A stretch of 32,750 nucleotides of DNA from Amphibacillus jilinensis Y1 (GCF_000306965.1 NZ_JH976445.1:4292-37041); one strand, 5' to 3'. Counted from the first letter of the stretch, positions 1 to 8,525 are shown. Notes: generated by a model not told the origin, from the letters alone. A program made the numbers and translations.

Positions 1-4
1 AAGA

Positions 5-79
5 TGGTGACCCGTACGGGATTCGAACCCGTGTTACCGCCGTGAAAGGGCGGTGTCTTAACCGCTTGACCAACGGGCC
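5..79 (-). tRNA. tRNA-Glu (anticodon TTC)
   Basis: Read on the minus strand, this 75-base stretch folds as a tRNA. The acceptor arm GGCCCGT pairs with ACGGGTC (one G-T pair), the anticodon stem CCGCC/GGCGG encloses the loop CTTTCAC with anticodon TTC, and GGTTCGAATCC forms the T arm. The 3' CCA is encoded. It is the last tRNA of the three visible, and the cluster may continue beyond the window edge. Confidence 0.97.
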
Positions 80-96
80 CATTTACAAAAATAAAA

Positions 97-187
97 TGGC
101 GGAGAAGGAGGGATTTGAACCCTCGCGCCGCTTACACGACCTACACCCTTAGCAGGGGCGCCTCTTCAGCCACTTGAGTACTTCTCC
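97..187 (-). tRNA. tRNA-Ser (anticodon GCT)
   Basis: Minus-strand tRNA of 91 bases with the long variable arm typical of tRNA-Ser. The acceptor arms GGAGAAG and CTTCTCC pair perfectly, the anticodon loop carries GCT, and the 3' end GCCA is encoded. It lies 17 bases before tRNA-Glu and 4 bases after tRNA-Asn, so the three are almost certainly one transcript. Confidence 0.97.
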
Positions 188-191
188 ATTA

Positions 192-266
192 TGGCTCCAC
201 AGGTAGGATTCGAACCTACGACCGATCGGTTAACAGCCGATTGCTCTACCACTGAGCTACTGTGGA
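192..266 (-). tRNA. tRNA-Asn (anticodon GTT)
   Basis: First tRNA of the cluster, 75 bases on the minus strand. Acceptor TCCACAG pairs with CTGTGGA, the anticodon loop CTGTTAA carries GTT, and the encoded 3' end is GCCA. A consensus promoter lies about 33 bases upstream. Confidence 0.97.
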
Positions 267-298
267 ATAAGTGCTAATTTATATTAGCGACGATAAAA

Positions 299-327
299 AC
301 TATACTATATTTAAAAGAAACTGTCAA
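299..327 (-). promoter_or_regulatory. SigA-type promoter of the tRNA-Asn-Ser-Glu cluster
   Basis: On the minus strand TTGACA (327-322) is followed after exactly 17 bases by TATAGT (304-299). This is a full -35 match and a near-perfect -10, as expected for a stable-RNA promoter. The start point would fall about 25 bases before tRNA-Asn. Confidence 0.8.
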
Positions 328-443
328 TAGTATCTAATCAATTTTAAAATAATATTTAACTGCTTTATGTAGCTCTCTAATACACTGTAAATTAAGTGAC
401 CTAAAATAAAATACCATGAACTTAGACTAGCGTCAACTGTTTT

Positions 444-890
444 TTATAAATTGGCATAATCAATTCTCCCCTTGCATCGACTGCACCTATACCGTTCAAT
501 ATTGATTCGTTTCTTCCTCTTATACAATTGACCACACTGTAAGCAATTATACAAATAAAACGACTTTCTTGCCGAAGGTAACATTTGACAATGTCTTGGC
601 GAGCCCGTTTGCTGCAATAATGCTTTAAATTCTAAATCTCCATGCCGATACCCTTTCCCTTCAATATGAAGGTGATAATGACATAATTCATGCTTAATGA
701 TCCCAATAAGTTCTTTTTCACCCAATTCAACAAAATATTTGGGATTTATCTCAATTCGTCTTTCAGAAGGTAAGTATCTTCCCCCAGTAGTTCTTAAGCG
801 TGAATTAAAGATCGCTTCATCAAAAAAAGGTTTGTTGAAATGATCCTGTGATAAACGCTCGACTAATTGTTGAAGATTCATATCATTCAT
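444..890 (-). CDS. ydcK: SprT-like zinc metalloprotein (YdcK family)
   Basis: A 148-residue protein of the SprT-like family, close to the length of B. subtilis YdcK. The zinc-binding motif HELCH is at residues 67-71. Two CxxC pairs, C116/C119 and C136/C139, form a C-terminal zinc ribbon. Family members resemble the SPRTN/SprT protease domain, but no activity has been firmly assigned to the Bacillus protein. The reading frame is open upstream to 920, but the ATG at 890 has GGGGA eight bases before it and was chosen. The gene is divergent from cmpA and next to the tRNA cluster, the same neighbourhood as in B. subtilis. The short leader (891-959) must hold promoters for both genes; I see no clear consensus there. 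Confidence 0.88.
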   Translation of the reverse strand: MNDMNLQQLVERLSQDHFNKPFFDEAIFNSRLRTTGGRYLPSERRIEINPKYFVELGEKELIGIIKHELCHYHLHIEGKGYRHGDLEFKALLQQTGSPRHCQMLPSARKSFYLYNCLQCGQLYKRKKRINIERYRCSRCKGRIDYANL

Positions 891-959
891 TGTACAGTTC
901 CCCATTTTTACTTTTCTCATATGCTATCATACCAGAGATTTAGTCAGGGAGGAATGAAT

Positions 960-1061
960 ATGCCGACTTGGTTAAAAAAACAGTTGAATTTTGCATTTAA
1001 ACAAAAAGATATTAACCAAATTATTTTATTAAATCAATGTTGGTTTTTTTACCGTAGATAA
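960..1061 (+). CDS. cmpA: Cortex morphogenetic protein CmpA (33 codons)
   Basis: A 33-residue product beginning MPTWLKKQ and ending NQCWFFYRR. It closely resembles the 37-residue CmpA of B. subtilis as I remember it, sharing the WLKKQ start and the LLNQCW-FYR core. It lacks about four C-terminal residues. In B. subtilis CmpA acts during sporulation as a checkpoint between coat and cortex assembly and helps deliver SpoIVA to ClpXP. AGGGAGG sits seven bases before this ATG. An in-frame ATG at 954 is too close to that site to use it. The gene is divergent from ydcK and convergent with tex. Its presence is good evidence for a spore former. No SigE or SigK promoter is obvious upstream. Confidence 0.88.
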   Translation: MPTWLKKQLNFAFKQKDINQIILLNQCWFFYRR

Positions 1062-1194
1062 CCACCCTTAACATCCGCCACGAAATAGCGAGCAGAGAAA
1101 CAACTATACTTAAACGGAAGGTAAAGGCGATTGTGTTTTAATTTACTCAACTTGCTAATCAGTATTGAACATTCGCCTTATTACACCGAATATC

Positions 1195-1223
1195 ATTAAA
1201 GGCATCTTGGCGATGCCTTTAAT
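1195..1223 (-). terminator. Terminator after tex (possibly bidirectional)
   Basis: Perfect 12-base inverted repeat (ATTAAAGGCATC and GATGCCTTTAAT) with a 5-base loop, starting 3 bases past the tex stop codon. The T tract is short, so efficiency is uncertain. It could also end cmpA transcripts from the other side. Confidence 0.65.
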
Positions 1224-1226
1224 CAT

Positions 1227-3398
1227 TTAATCATTTTTCACCATGGTTAATGCGATCCGTTCTTTTTGTAAATCAACTTGATCAACCCAAACCGTAATAA
1301 CATCACCGACCGATGCTATATCCATTGGATGCTTTACAAAACGATTTGACATTTTAGAAATGTGAACTAAGCCGTCTTGCTTAACCCCAATATCAACAAA
1401 AACACCGAAATCAACAACATTGCGCACGGTTCCTTGTAACTCCAAACCCGGCTTTAAGTCTTCCATTGTTAAAACGTTCTTCTTTAATAATGGTTTAGGC
1501 AAATCATCGCGCGGATCACGTTCGGGACTACTTAACGCTTTAATAATATCCTGTAGTGTCAACTGACCAATACCTAGCTCTTTTGCTACTTTATCAAGCT
1601 CAAGTGTGGCTAACTTGTCTTGCAATGCTTGTGTCCCTAAATCTGTTTTCGTGCACTCAATCATTTTCAGTAAGGTCACTGTCGCTTGATAACTCTCTGG
1701 GTGAATCGGTGTTCGATCTAAAGGTTCTTCTCCATCATTAATCCGCAAAAAACCAATACTCTGTTCATATGTTTTTTGTCCTAGGCGAGGTATATCTTTT
1801 AATTGTTTCCGCGAACTAAATTTCCCAATATCCTCACGTTGTTTGACGATGTTATTAGCAACAGCTTTGCTTAACCCTGATACATACTGCAGTAATGAGA
1901 TTGAGGCTGTGTTTACATTAACACCGACTTTATTTACTGCTGTTTCCACGACAAATTTTAAAGATTCATTTAATCTTTTTTGACTCACATCATGTTGATA
2001 TTGCCCAACGCCAATTGATTTCGGGTCTATCTTAACAAGTTCCGCTAATGGGTCTTGAACACGGCGTGCAATTGAAACAGCACTCCGCTCTTCTACCTGC
2101 AAATCCGGAAACTCTTCCCGGGCTAATTTTGATGCAGAATATACACTAGCACCTGCCTCATTAACGATGATATATGGTATCGTTAACTTTTCTTGCTCAA
2201 TCACATTTGCAATAAATTGCTCTGTTTCACGAGAAGCTGTCCCGTTTCCAATCGCAATTAGCTCAATATTATACTGCTTAACATATGATCGAACCTTCGA
2301 CGTTGCACCTTCAATATCATTCTTGGGTGCCGTCGGATAGATAACATCAACAGCGATCATACGCCCCGTTTCATTCACTATGGCCAACTTACAACCGGTA
2401 CGAAAAGCAGGATCTACTGCTAAAATCATTTTTCCTTTTAAAGGCGGCTGCAATAAAAGATTCTTTAAATTTTTTGAAAAAATCTCAATCGCTTGTTCCT
2501 CGGCTGATTCCGTCAATGAAGCACGAACCTCTCGTTCTATTGCTGGTTGAATTAGGCGCTTATAGCTGTCTGCGATCGCCTCAGCTAAAAAGGCTTGGGC
2601 TGCTTCAGATGTGCTGTGGCGAATAATTTTGCGTTTTAAAAATGTTAATATCGTATCAAGCGGAGCATCAACACTCACTTTAAGTACATCTTCTTTTTCG
2701 CCACGATTCATGGCCAGAATACGATGGGCGACTATTGACTTAATCGCTTCCTCGTATTCATAATACATTTCATAGACACCCTTCTCATCATTGTCATTGC
2801 TTTTTCGTTTAACTTGGAGCTTTCCATGTGTAAACGTTTGTTTCCTGATGTAATCTCGATACGAGGCTTCGTCAGCAATCCATTCTGCTATAATGTCGTT
2901 GGCACCCGCTAAAACTTGATCAGTATCTAGTAACGCATTGTCTTCAGAAAGGTAGGCTTCTGCTTCTTTAGCTAAGTCTATGATCGATTGCTTCCAAATC
3001 AGCTCAGCTAATGGTTCCAATCCCTTTTCCTTTGCGATCGTCGCTTTCGTACGTCGCTTCTGTTTATATGGGCGATAGAAATCCTCAACTCGTTGTAATT
3101 GCTCTGCTGTTTCAATATTTTGTTTCAATTCAGGCGTTAGCTTACCTTGTTCATCTATCAGTCGAATAACTTCCTCTTTCCGTTGAGCCAGTTGAACGCC
3201 ATATTGCCATTGATCTTCTATCTCTTTAATCTGAACTTCATCTAAACCACCCGTTTGTTCTTTACGATACCTAGCTATAAATGGAACAGTATTTCCTTCT
3301 TGCAATAAATGAATCACCTGTTTAACTGTTGCTGTATTTACTTTAACTCGGCTTGAAACGGTCTCAATAATATGTACTTGATTAACTTGGTCTTCCAT
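1227..3398 (-). CDS. tex: Tex family RNA-binding transcription accessory protein
   Basis: A 723-residue Tex protein, the usual full length (YdcI in B. subtilis). The order is an N-terminal helical Tex domain, an RNase H/YqgF-like core beginning at LAVDPAFRTG (about residue 330), a helix-hairpin-helix region (about 490-560), and a C-terminal S1 domain (about 645-715) with VDFGVFVDIG and DGLVHISK. Tex binds nucleic acid and associates with transcription complexes; its exact role in Bacillus is not settled. The start is the ATG at 3398, which follows GGAGGA by a normal distance. An in-frame ATG five codons upstream lies directly against that site. The gene is single, with a terminator hairpin right after the stop and the sigB-operon terminator upstream. 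Confidence 0.95.
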   Translation of the reverse strand: MEDQVNQVHIIETVSSRVKVNTATVKQVIHLLQEGNTVPFIARYRKEQTGGLDEVQIKEIEDQWQYGVQLAQRKEEVIRLIDEQGKLTPELKQNIETAEQLQRVEDFYRPYKQKRRTKATIAKEKGLEPLAELIWKQSIIDLAKEAEAYLSEDNALLDTDQVLAGANDIIAEWIADEASYRDYIRKQTFTHGKLQVKRKSNDNDEKGVYEMYYEYEEAIKSIVAHRILAMNRGEKEDVLKVSVDAPLDTILTFLKRKIIRHSTSEAAQAFLAEAIADSYKRLIQPAIEREVRASLTESAEEQAIEIFSKNLKNLLLQPPLKGKMILAVDPAFRTGCKLAIVNETGRMIAVDVIYPTAPKNDIEGATSKVRSYVKQYNIELIAIGNGTASRETEQFIANVIEQEKLTIPYIIVNEAGASVYSASKLAREEFPDLQVEERSAVSIARRVQDPLAELVKIDPKSIGVGQYQHDVSQKRLNESLKFVVETAVNKVGVNVNTASISLLQYVSGLSKAVANNIVKQREDIGKFSSRKQLKDIPRLGQKTYEQSIGFLRINDGEEPLDRTPIHPESYQATVTLLKMIECTKTDLGTQALQDKLATLELDKVAKELGIGQLTLQDIIKALSSPERDPRDDLPKPLLKKNVLTMEDLKPGLELQGTVRNVVDFGVFVDIGVKQDGLVHISKMSNRFVKHPMDIASVGDVITVWVDQVDLQKERIALTMVKND

Positions 3399-3511
3399 AC
3401 TGCATTCCTCCAACTTCCTAATACTTGACGCTTTAAAATGTTGACTGCATTGTTTGCCAGCGGTTTAATTGAATTTTATATTTTTCTAACGTATTTGATC
3501 TCAGCCCTTTA

Positions 3512-3541
3512 AGTATAGATGAAAAACAGACGACCTGTCCA
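3512..3541 (-). promoter_or_regulatory. tex: Candidate SigA promoter of tex
   Basis: TGGACA (3541-3536), an 18-base spacer and TATACT (3517-3512) on the minus strand. It lies about 110 bases before the tex start and after the sigB-operon terminator. The -10 is good and the -35 is fair. A TTGACA at 3549-3544 is 26 bases from the same -10, too far to be its partner. Confidence 0.4.
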
Positions 3542-3596
3542 ATTGTCAATTAAGTTAACGATAATCTGACTAACATTTTAACCTTTAACATTAGAA

Positions 3597-3630
3597 GAAC
3601 CCTATGATTCTTAATCAAATCATAGAGTTC
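3597..3630 (-). terminator. Rho-independent terminator of the sigB operon
   Basis: A 13-base stem with one G-T pair (GAACTCTATGATT and AATCATAGGGTTC) and an 8-base loop, 3 bases past the rsbX stop codon. It is followed on the minus strand by the T-rich stretch TTCTAATGTT. Confidence 0.75.
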
Positions 3631-3633
3631 TGG

Positions 3634-4224
3634 CTAATATTTTATAATAATTAAAGTCGTATCATCATCTCGTACTTGTTTCATCTTTTCAGCAAAAGCA
3701 TAAGTAATATCTTGGACATCCTTTTGGCGAAATAAAGTGTGAGATAAATCTCTTGATACAATACCATCTGAAAATAAGGCAAACATGGTTCCTCTCTCTA
3801 ATGGTTCCCTCACTTCTTTCATCGTTCGAGCGTAAACACCTAAATATCCTGACATCGGTATGTTGCGGCTTTTAATGGTATCTGAGGTAATGGTCATTAA
3901 ACCAATATTGCCAATTGAAGCATAAGTGTAATAATGATCTTTAAAACTTATCTTTAGTACACCTAATACCACACCACGCTTACCTATTAAAGCTTGGTTA
4001 CTCGCTTGTACAATTTGCTTAGTATCCATTAAGGGATTAGCCTCAATCACATGCATTACCGCTTGAGAAGACTCTTTAGCCAACTCACCACTACCAAGCC
4101 CATCGGCTAAAGCACAGATAAAAAAGTCATCATTTTCATAGTAATAATAACTATCCCCACAATAATAGTTACCTGCTTTAGCTTTTTGATAAACAGATAT
4201 GTCAACATATTTCGTGTCTACCAT
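3634..4224 (-). CDS. rsbX: Phosphoserine phosphatase RsbX (stressosome reset)
   Basis: A 196-residue PP2C-like phosphatase, last gene of the sigB operon; the B. subtilis protein is about 199 residues. Visible metal-site motifs are ADGLGSGELA, FSDGIVSRD and the C-terminal DDTTLIII. RsbX removes phosphate from RsbS and RsbR after stress so that RsbT is recaptured and SigB signalling shuts off. The ATG overlaps the sigB stop codon by one base (TAATG), so translation is probably coupled. A weak AGGGG lies about 10 bases upstream. The terminator follows at once. Confidence 0.95.
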   Translation of the reverse strand: MVDTKYVDISVYQKAKAGNYYCGDSYYYYENDDFFICALADGLGSGELAKESSQAVMHVIEANPLMDTKQIVQASNQALIGKRGVVLGVLKISFKDHYYTYASIGNIGLMTITSDTIKSRNIPMSGYLGVYARTMKEVREPLERGTMFALFSDGIVSRDLSHTLFRQKDVQDITYAFAEKMKQVRDDDTTLIIIKY

Positions 4225-5015
4225 TAGTCGTTAACCCCTATACCATCAGCCTGTAGAGCCTCTCTTAGCTTTAACAAAGCGCGTCGCTGTATACGAGAAA
4301 CATGCATTTGAGAAATATCTAACAAATCCCCTGTTTCTTTTTGACTTTTATTTTCAAAATAAGTATATTGTAAAACTTTTTGTTCACGTTCAGATAAAAT
4401 CGGTAATACTTTTTCTAATAACAAACGAATATCTGTTTTTTCAAACCCTTCATCCTGATTTCCAATTAAATCAAGAATAGAGACGGTGCTTCCATCAGAA
4501 TCCGCTTCTATTTTTTTATCGACTGACAATGCCTTATAGCTTTGTCCCATTTCCATCGTTTCCAAAACTTCTTCCTCGCTCACATCTAAATGTTCAGCAA
4601 TATCTTGCACAGATGGAGAACGTTGATTAACTGTTGTTAAATATTCAGTTGCCTTTTTAATCTTAGGACCTAATTCCTTAATACGGCGTGGAACATGGAC
4701 ACTCCATGTTTTATCACGAATAAATCGCTTTATCTCTCCGATAATAGTGGGAATTGCAAATGATTCAAACGATTTACCTAATGTCGGATCATACCTTCTG
4801 ATCGCAGCTAATAATCCCAGCATCCCCACTTGGACAAGATCTTCATGAATTGAGCTATTCTTTGCATACTTTCTAGCTATCGAATGAACAAGATCTTGAT
4901 ACGTTAAGACGATCTTCTCTTGGATCTCTTCATCTTGCGGATTTTGCTGTAGGTGCTGTATCCATTGGTAAATCTCATCCCCACGTTTATTGTGTGGTTG
5001 AGATTTGGTCGTCAT
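4224..5015 (-). CDS. sigB: General stress sigma factor SigB
   Basis: A 263-residue sigma factor of the SigB/SigF/SigG group. Region 2 includes the core-binding stretch HEDLVQVGMLGLLAAIRRYDP and the -10-recognition part (GEIKRFIRDKTWSVHVPRR). Region 3 begins near residue 110. Region 4 carries the helix-turn-helix QKETGDLLDISQMHVSR. SigB directs the general stress regulon and reads GTTT / GGGTAT-type promoters, two or three of which are visible in this window. The start codon lies inside rsbW (29-base overlap), with GAGGTGG six bases upstream, so its synthesis is coupled to that of its anti-sigma factor. Confidence 0.97.
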   Translation of the reverse strand: MTTKSQPHNKRGDEIYQWIQHLQQNPQDEEIQEKIVLTYQDLVHSIARKYAKNSSIHEDLVQVGMLGLLAAIRRYDPTLGKSFESFAIPTIIGEIKRFIRDKTWSVHVPRRIKELGPKIKKATEYLTTVNQRSPSVQDIAEHLDVSEEEVLETMEMGQSYKALSVDKKIEADSDGSTVSILDLIGNQDEGFEKTDIRLLLEKVLPILSEREQKVLQYTYFENKSQKETGDLLDISQMHVSRIQRRALLKLREALQADGIGVND

Positions 5016-5463
5016 CTACGTCCACCTCATTTATGGAGAGATTTTTAGTCATTAAAACAATCACGCCATAATCATTTCTAATTTCTACCTTATCCATTAG
5101 CGCATCAATTAGAAATAACCCAAAGCCACCTTCTCTTAAGCTTTCTATTTCTTCATTCTGCTGATATGGGCCAGTACCAGCTTTTATTTCATTCAAATCA
5201 AAGCTGCCACCATGATCAGCGACCATAATTTCAAGGCGGTTTTGATAAATACCGAATCCAACTGTTACTTCCCCTTCTTCATTATCTTCATATGCGTGCG
5301 TGGTCGCATTGGTCATCGCTTCTGAGATGGCAACTTTCAAATCTTCAATCTCCTCATAAGTAAAGCCCATTCGATTAGCAATCCCTGATATACTAAGGCG
5401 AATAACACCTACGTATTCAGGCTTTGCCGGTAGTTTCATTTCAATAAAATCAAAGTGTTCCAT
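4987..5463 (-). CDS. rsbW: Anti-sigma-B factor and serine kinase RsbW
   Basis: A 158-residue GHKL-fold kinase. The N box is EAMTNATTHAY, the G1 box is DHGGSFD and the G2 box is EGGFGLFLI. RsbW binds SigB and keeps it from RNA polymerase. It also phosphorylates the antagonist RsbV on serine. The 3' end overlaps sigB by 29 bases, and the start codon directly follows the rsbV stop. The length matches the B. subtilis protein (about 160). Confidence 0.97.
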   Translation of the reverse strand: MEHFDFIEMKLPAKPEYVGVIRLSISGIANRMGFTYEEIEDLKVAISEAMTNATTHAYEDNEEGEVTVGFGIYQNRLEIMVADHGGSFDLNEIKAGTGPYQQNEEIESLREGGFGLFLIDALMDKVEIRNDYGVIVLMTKNLSINEVDVDDDQISTTQ

Positions 5464-5799
5464 TTAGTTCCCACCCCGCACTGTTGTATCAATCGTAATA
5501 ATACTGTCCAAGCTCGTAATTTTAAATAAGCGATGAACACGATCTTGAAGTTGAATCAATTTAAGCGATGTCGAATGTTCCTTAGAGGATTTTAAGGCAC
5601 TAATAAACACACCGAGACCTGTGCTATCCATATAATTCACCTTTTCTAAATCAACGATAATCTCTGTATTTGGTTGTTTCGTTAAAGGGAGTAACGCTTC
5701 TTTCAATACCGGAGCTGTGTATGCATCAATTTCTCCAGAAAGAACAAGTGTTGTCATATTATCCTGTTCAATCATTTCTACATCTAAATTGATATTCAT
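5464..5799 (-). CDS. rsbV: Anti-anti-sigma factor RsbV
   Basis: A 111-residue STAS-domain protein. The phosphorylated serine is S59 in the motif MDSTGLG. In its unphosphorylated form RsbV binds RsbW and releases SigB. The frame is open to a GTG at 5817, but the ATG at 5799 follows a strong GGAAGGAAGG site and gives the family N terminus MNINLDV. The SigB-type promoter just upstream would raise rsbV-rsbW-sigB-rsbX expression once SigB is active. Confidence 0.96.
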   Translation of the reverse strand: MNINLDVEMIEQDNMTTLVLSGEIDAYTAPVLKEALLPLTKQPNTEIIVDLEKVNYMDSTGLGVFISALKSSKEHSTSLKLIQLQDRVHRLFKITSLDSIITIDTTVRGGN

Positions 5800-5841
5800 G
5801 AATTTCCTTCCTTCCACCTAGTCAAAGTCAATTAGTTATGT

Positions 5842-5866
5842 ATTCCCTAAAACAAAAAGACTAAAC
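5842..5866 (-). promoter_or_regulatory. SigB-type autoregulatory promoter before rsbV
   Basis: On the minus strand GTTTAG (5866-5861), a 13-base spacer and GGGAAT (5847-5842) fit the SigB consensus (GTTTAA, 12-15 bases, GGGWAW). The -35 element overlaps the rsbU stop codon. B. subtilis has its SigB-dependent promoter at the same place, splitting the operon into a sensor part and an amplified sigB part. Confidence 0.8.
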
Positions 5867-6871
5867 TTTTTTTCTAATAATGATCAAAGTAAAGTCATCT
5901 CTTAAATGAAAATCTTGTAAACGTTCAAAATATTTAAATACAGAGTCAACCGCTTCTTGAGCCGGTAAGTGAATATAATCCTTAATGACTTGAAGCACTT
6001 CGTCTCTTTCAATAAAACGATCGCCCACTCGACACTCTGTCACACCATCTGTGAGTAATATAATGCAATCATCTTTTTTTATATGGTTAACAAATTGTTG
6101 GTATGTGGTATGTTCTGTTGCACCTAATACGAGACCGCGCGCTTCGATCTCTTCAAACATACCCTCACTTGCATGATAATAAAACCCTGGCTCATGGCCA
6201 GCAGAGGCATAAGAGAATGTTTCACTCTCTGGATTATATAATCCATAAAACATCGTGATAAACATACTCGGATCAACATTTCGTTCCACCACACGATTTA
6301 AGTTTTCAAGAATCATACTCGGTTGCCGTTGATTCTCCGGGAAGCTATCCATAGAATATTTAATCATCGACATCGCAAGTGCTGCTGGAATCCCTTTGCC
6401 AATAACATCTGCTAAGGCAATACCGAGTGTTCCTTCTTTATCTGTCACGAAATGATAATAATCACCATTCATGCTGTTAGCAGGCACGCTGACTGCGCCA
6501 ATTTCCAGACCTTTAATATCAGGTTTAACCGTAGAAAGTAATGTTTTTTGCATACTTGCTGCTACAGATATTTCAGATTCTAATTCTGATTGCTTCGCTC
6601 TTAGAAATTGGTATTCCTGTAAGGCTAATCCATATGAAATCATCGCTTCTAACAGAAAATTTAATGAGTCACTAACTTCTCTTGGCAACTCTGGATATAA
6701 CTCTTTCAAAGCTTCGATGTGCACATGTATAATCTCTTCCGGCGAGATGTTATGTTGCACAGATAATTTACTAAATTGTTCGGCTTGATATAGGGCTGTT
6801 TCATCGTTTGTTAGTAAATATTCTTTTAATAGTTTGCGGTAATTCTCTAAATCAAGCTTAACTGATTCCAT
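5861..6871 (-). CDS. rsbU: PP2C phosphatase RsbU (RsbV-P phosphatase)
   Basis: A 336-residue protein, matching B. subtilis RsbU (335). The N-terminal helical domain (about 1-85) is the RsbT-binding part. The C-terminal PP2C domain shows NGDYYHF, DVIGKGIPAA, MFITMFYG, SAGHEPGFY, LTDGVTE and a terminal DDFTLIII with the metal-binding aspartates. Activated by RsbT, it dephosphorylates RsbV-P and so turns SigB on. The ATG at 6871 with AGGGG seven bases before it was preferred over the GTG at 6877. The stop codon is part of the downstream SigB promoter. Confidence 0.96.
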   Translation of the reverse strand: MESVKLDLENYRKLLKEYLLTNDETALYQAEQFSKLSVQHNISPEEIIHVHIEALKELYPELPREVSDSLNFLLEAMISYGLALQEYQFLRAKQSELESEISVAASMQKTLLSTVKPDIKGLEIGAVSVPANSMNGDYYHFVTDKEGTLGIALADVIGKGIPAALAMSMIKYSMDSFPENQRQPSMILENLNRVVERNVDPSMFITMFYGLYNPESETFSYASAGHEPGFYYHASEGMFEEIEARGLVLGATEHTTYQQFVNHIKKDDCIILLTDGVTECRVGDRFIERDEVLQVIKDYIHLPAQEAVDSVFKYFERLQDFHLRDDFTLIIIRKKV

Positions 6872-6890
6872 TAGCACACCCCTTAATCGA

Positions 6891-7292
6891 TTATCTAACC
6901 CACTTTATCGCTTCAATTTCTGTCCCTTCACCACTATCCGAGCGAATTTCAAAATGGTCCATTAAGCGTTTTACCCCTGGCAAACCTGCACCAAGACCAC
7001 CAGATGTAGAGTAGCCATCCTGCATAACTTGACTAATATCTCTGATGCCCGGCCCTTTGTCAACCGCTATAATCTTTAACCCTTTTTTATCTAGTTGATT
7101 GATGATTTCAAAGCAAACCTTACCCGTTCCTGCATATAAATAAATATTTCTTGCTAATTCAGATATCGCCGTAGCAATTCTTGCTTGGTCAACCGTTCCA
7201 AAACCCAGCTCTTTGGCATGTTCTCTTCCTAGTTGACGAGCACCTACAATGTCCCACTCTTTCCTAATATTAACGCAGGGATTGAAACCCAT
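6891..7292 (-). CDS. rsbT: Switch kinase RsbT
   Basis: A 133-residue GHKL kinase, exactly the B. subtilis length when started at the ATG at 7292, which has GGAGGG six bases upstream. The ATG at 7298 touches that site and is less likely. Motifs: N box SELARNIYLYAG, G1 box DKGPGI, G2 box GGLGAGLPGVKRL. RsbT phosphorylates RsbS and RsbR in the stressosome, and once released it binds and activates RsbU. It follows rsbS with a 2-base gap. Confidence 0.96.
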   Translation of the reverse strand: MGFNPCVNIRKEWDIVGARQLGREHAKELGFGTVDQARIATAISELARNIYLYAGTGKVCFEIINQLDKKGLKIIAVDKGPGIRDISQVMQDGYSTSGGLGAGLPGVKRLMDHFEIRSDSGEGTEIEAIKWVR

Positions 7293-7294
7293 AA

Positions 7295-7651
7295 TCATCC
7301 CTCCAGTTCCTGGCGAAGTTTAATCAACCCTTGCTCTAGGTCTAATGCTGTTTGCACATCTTGTAAATGTATACCTAGTTCAATCAGTGTCATAGCTACT
7401 GCAGGTTGAATACCAGTTAACACCACTTTAGCTCCCATCAAATCAGACATCGTTACGACATCTCCAAGGACTTTTGCTATAAAAGAGTCTATGATATCGA
7501 CAGAGGTTAGATCAATGACGACACCTGTTGCTCCACTTTTATGAATTTTATTTAATAAATCCTCTTGAAATTGAATAGCTGTTTGATCATCCAAATCAAT
7601 TTGGATTGAAATAAGCAAGTAATTATGGAGCTTTAAAATTGGGATCCGCAT
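7295..7651 (-). CDS. rsbS: Stressosome scaffold STAS protein RsbS
   Basis: A 118-residue single STAS domain. The RsbT-phosphorylated serine is S56 in DIIDSFIAK (S59 in B. subtilis). RsbS builds the stressosome core with RsbR proteins and holds RsbT until stress. A good site (AAAGGAG, 7-base spacing) precedes the ATG, 4 bases after the rsbR stop. Confidence 0.97.
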   Translation of the reverse strand: MRIPILKLHNYLLISIQIDLDDQTAIQFQEDLLNKIHKSGATGVVIDLTSVDIIDSFIAKVLGDVVTMSDLMGAKVVLTGIQPAVAMTLIELGIHLQDVQTALDLEQGLIKLRQELEG

Positions 7652-7655
7652 ATCA

Positions 7656-8525
7656 TCACTCCTTTTCTAATGATCCTATGATTTCTTGCACTTCCTTACT
7701 ATGATCCTTCTCTTTAACGATTGACCTTCCTGTTATTGCCAATGCTGTTTCAAAGCCTTTTCTCAACGAAGACTTGGTTGGGAATTTGCCTAGATCAATC
7801 CCTAAATTAACAATGGTTTGGGCAATTTCAGGTCGAATACCTACCAATATACATGTTGAACCGATGAGTCGGACGGCTTCTGCAGCTTGAATAATATGGT
7901 GGGCAACCATTGTATCAACGACGGGTACACCGGTTATATCAATTAATACAACTTCGGAATTATGTTTTATTACACCCTCTAATAAATTCTCCATGATTAA
8001 CTTAGCCCGCTCGGTATCAATCGTTCCGATCAATGGCATAATCGTTATATTGCGCATCACCGGAATAAGCGGTGCAGATAATTCTTGTAACGCCACACGC
8101 TGAAGGGATACGGTATGTTCCCAGCTCCCTGAATACTCATTGACCAATTTATTTATAATGGGATCAACCCAACTGTCGACTTTATCTAAGATAATTGAGA
8201 AAAAATCTGTATCAATTTTCTCACTTTGCGCAAGTACAAAATCGATGACAACACGACGAAAGGTATGTAATCCATCGGTCAGATAAGATAGCGGCCATCC
8301 TAAGTTAACAAGTCTTTCAGAAAAATCTTCTAAATCTTTCGTTAGCCCTTGCTCATCTAAACTATTAAAAATAACATTGACAAATTCCCTATTCGTACTT
8401 TGAAACAATTCTTCTGAGATCGTTGACGTATAATCATTTTTTCGTTTCTCAGAAACAAGCTCTAACCAATTTTTAATAATTACATCACTATTTTCCATAA
8501 TAATTTTATTAACACGGTTCGGCAA
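7656..8525 (-). CDS. rsbRA: Stressosome sensor RsbR (RsbRA type), TTG start
   Basis: First gene of the sigB operon. The N-terminal half (about 1-150) is the non-heme globin-like sensor domain of RsbR proteins. The C-terminal half is a STAS domain with [13 protein letters not shown] and [10 protein letters not shown]. The frame is open to 8579, but the TTG at 8525 has AGGTGG eight bases before it. With that start (289 residues) the two phosphorylated threonines of the STAS domain fall at 171 and 205, the numbers I recall for B. subtilis RsbRA, which supports the choice. The C terminus is about 15 residues longer than the B. subtilis protein. It is the only RsbR paralogue in the window. Confidence 0.94.
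   Translation of the reverse strand: MPNRVNKIIMENSDVIIKNWLELVSEKRKNDYTSTISEELFQSTNREFVNVIFNSLDEQGLTKDLEDFSERLVNLGWPLSYLTDGLHTFRRVVIDFVLAQSEKIDTDFFSIILDKVDSWVDPIINKLVNEYSGSWEHTVSLQRVALQELSAPLIPVMRNITIMPLIGTIDTERAKLIMENLLEGVIKHNSEVVLIDITGVPVVDTMVAHHIIQAAEAVRLIGSTCILVGIRPEIAQTIVNLGIDLGKFPTKSSLRKGFETALAITGRSIVKEKDHSKEVQEIIGSLEKE

Noticed and set aside
900-946. A SigE-type promoter before cmpA
   Set aside because: CATACCAG at 928-935 resembles a SigE -10, but no matching -35 lies at 13-15 bases upstream.
867-959. N-terminal extension of cmpA
   Set aside because: It runs through the ydcK start region, and the ribosome site lies after it; the true gene begins at 960.
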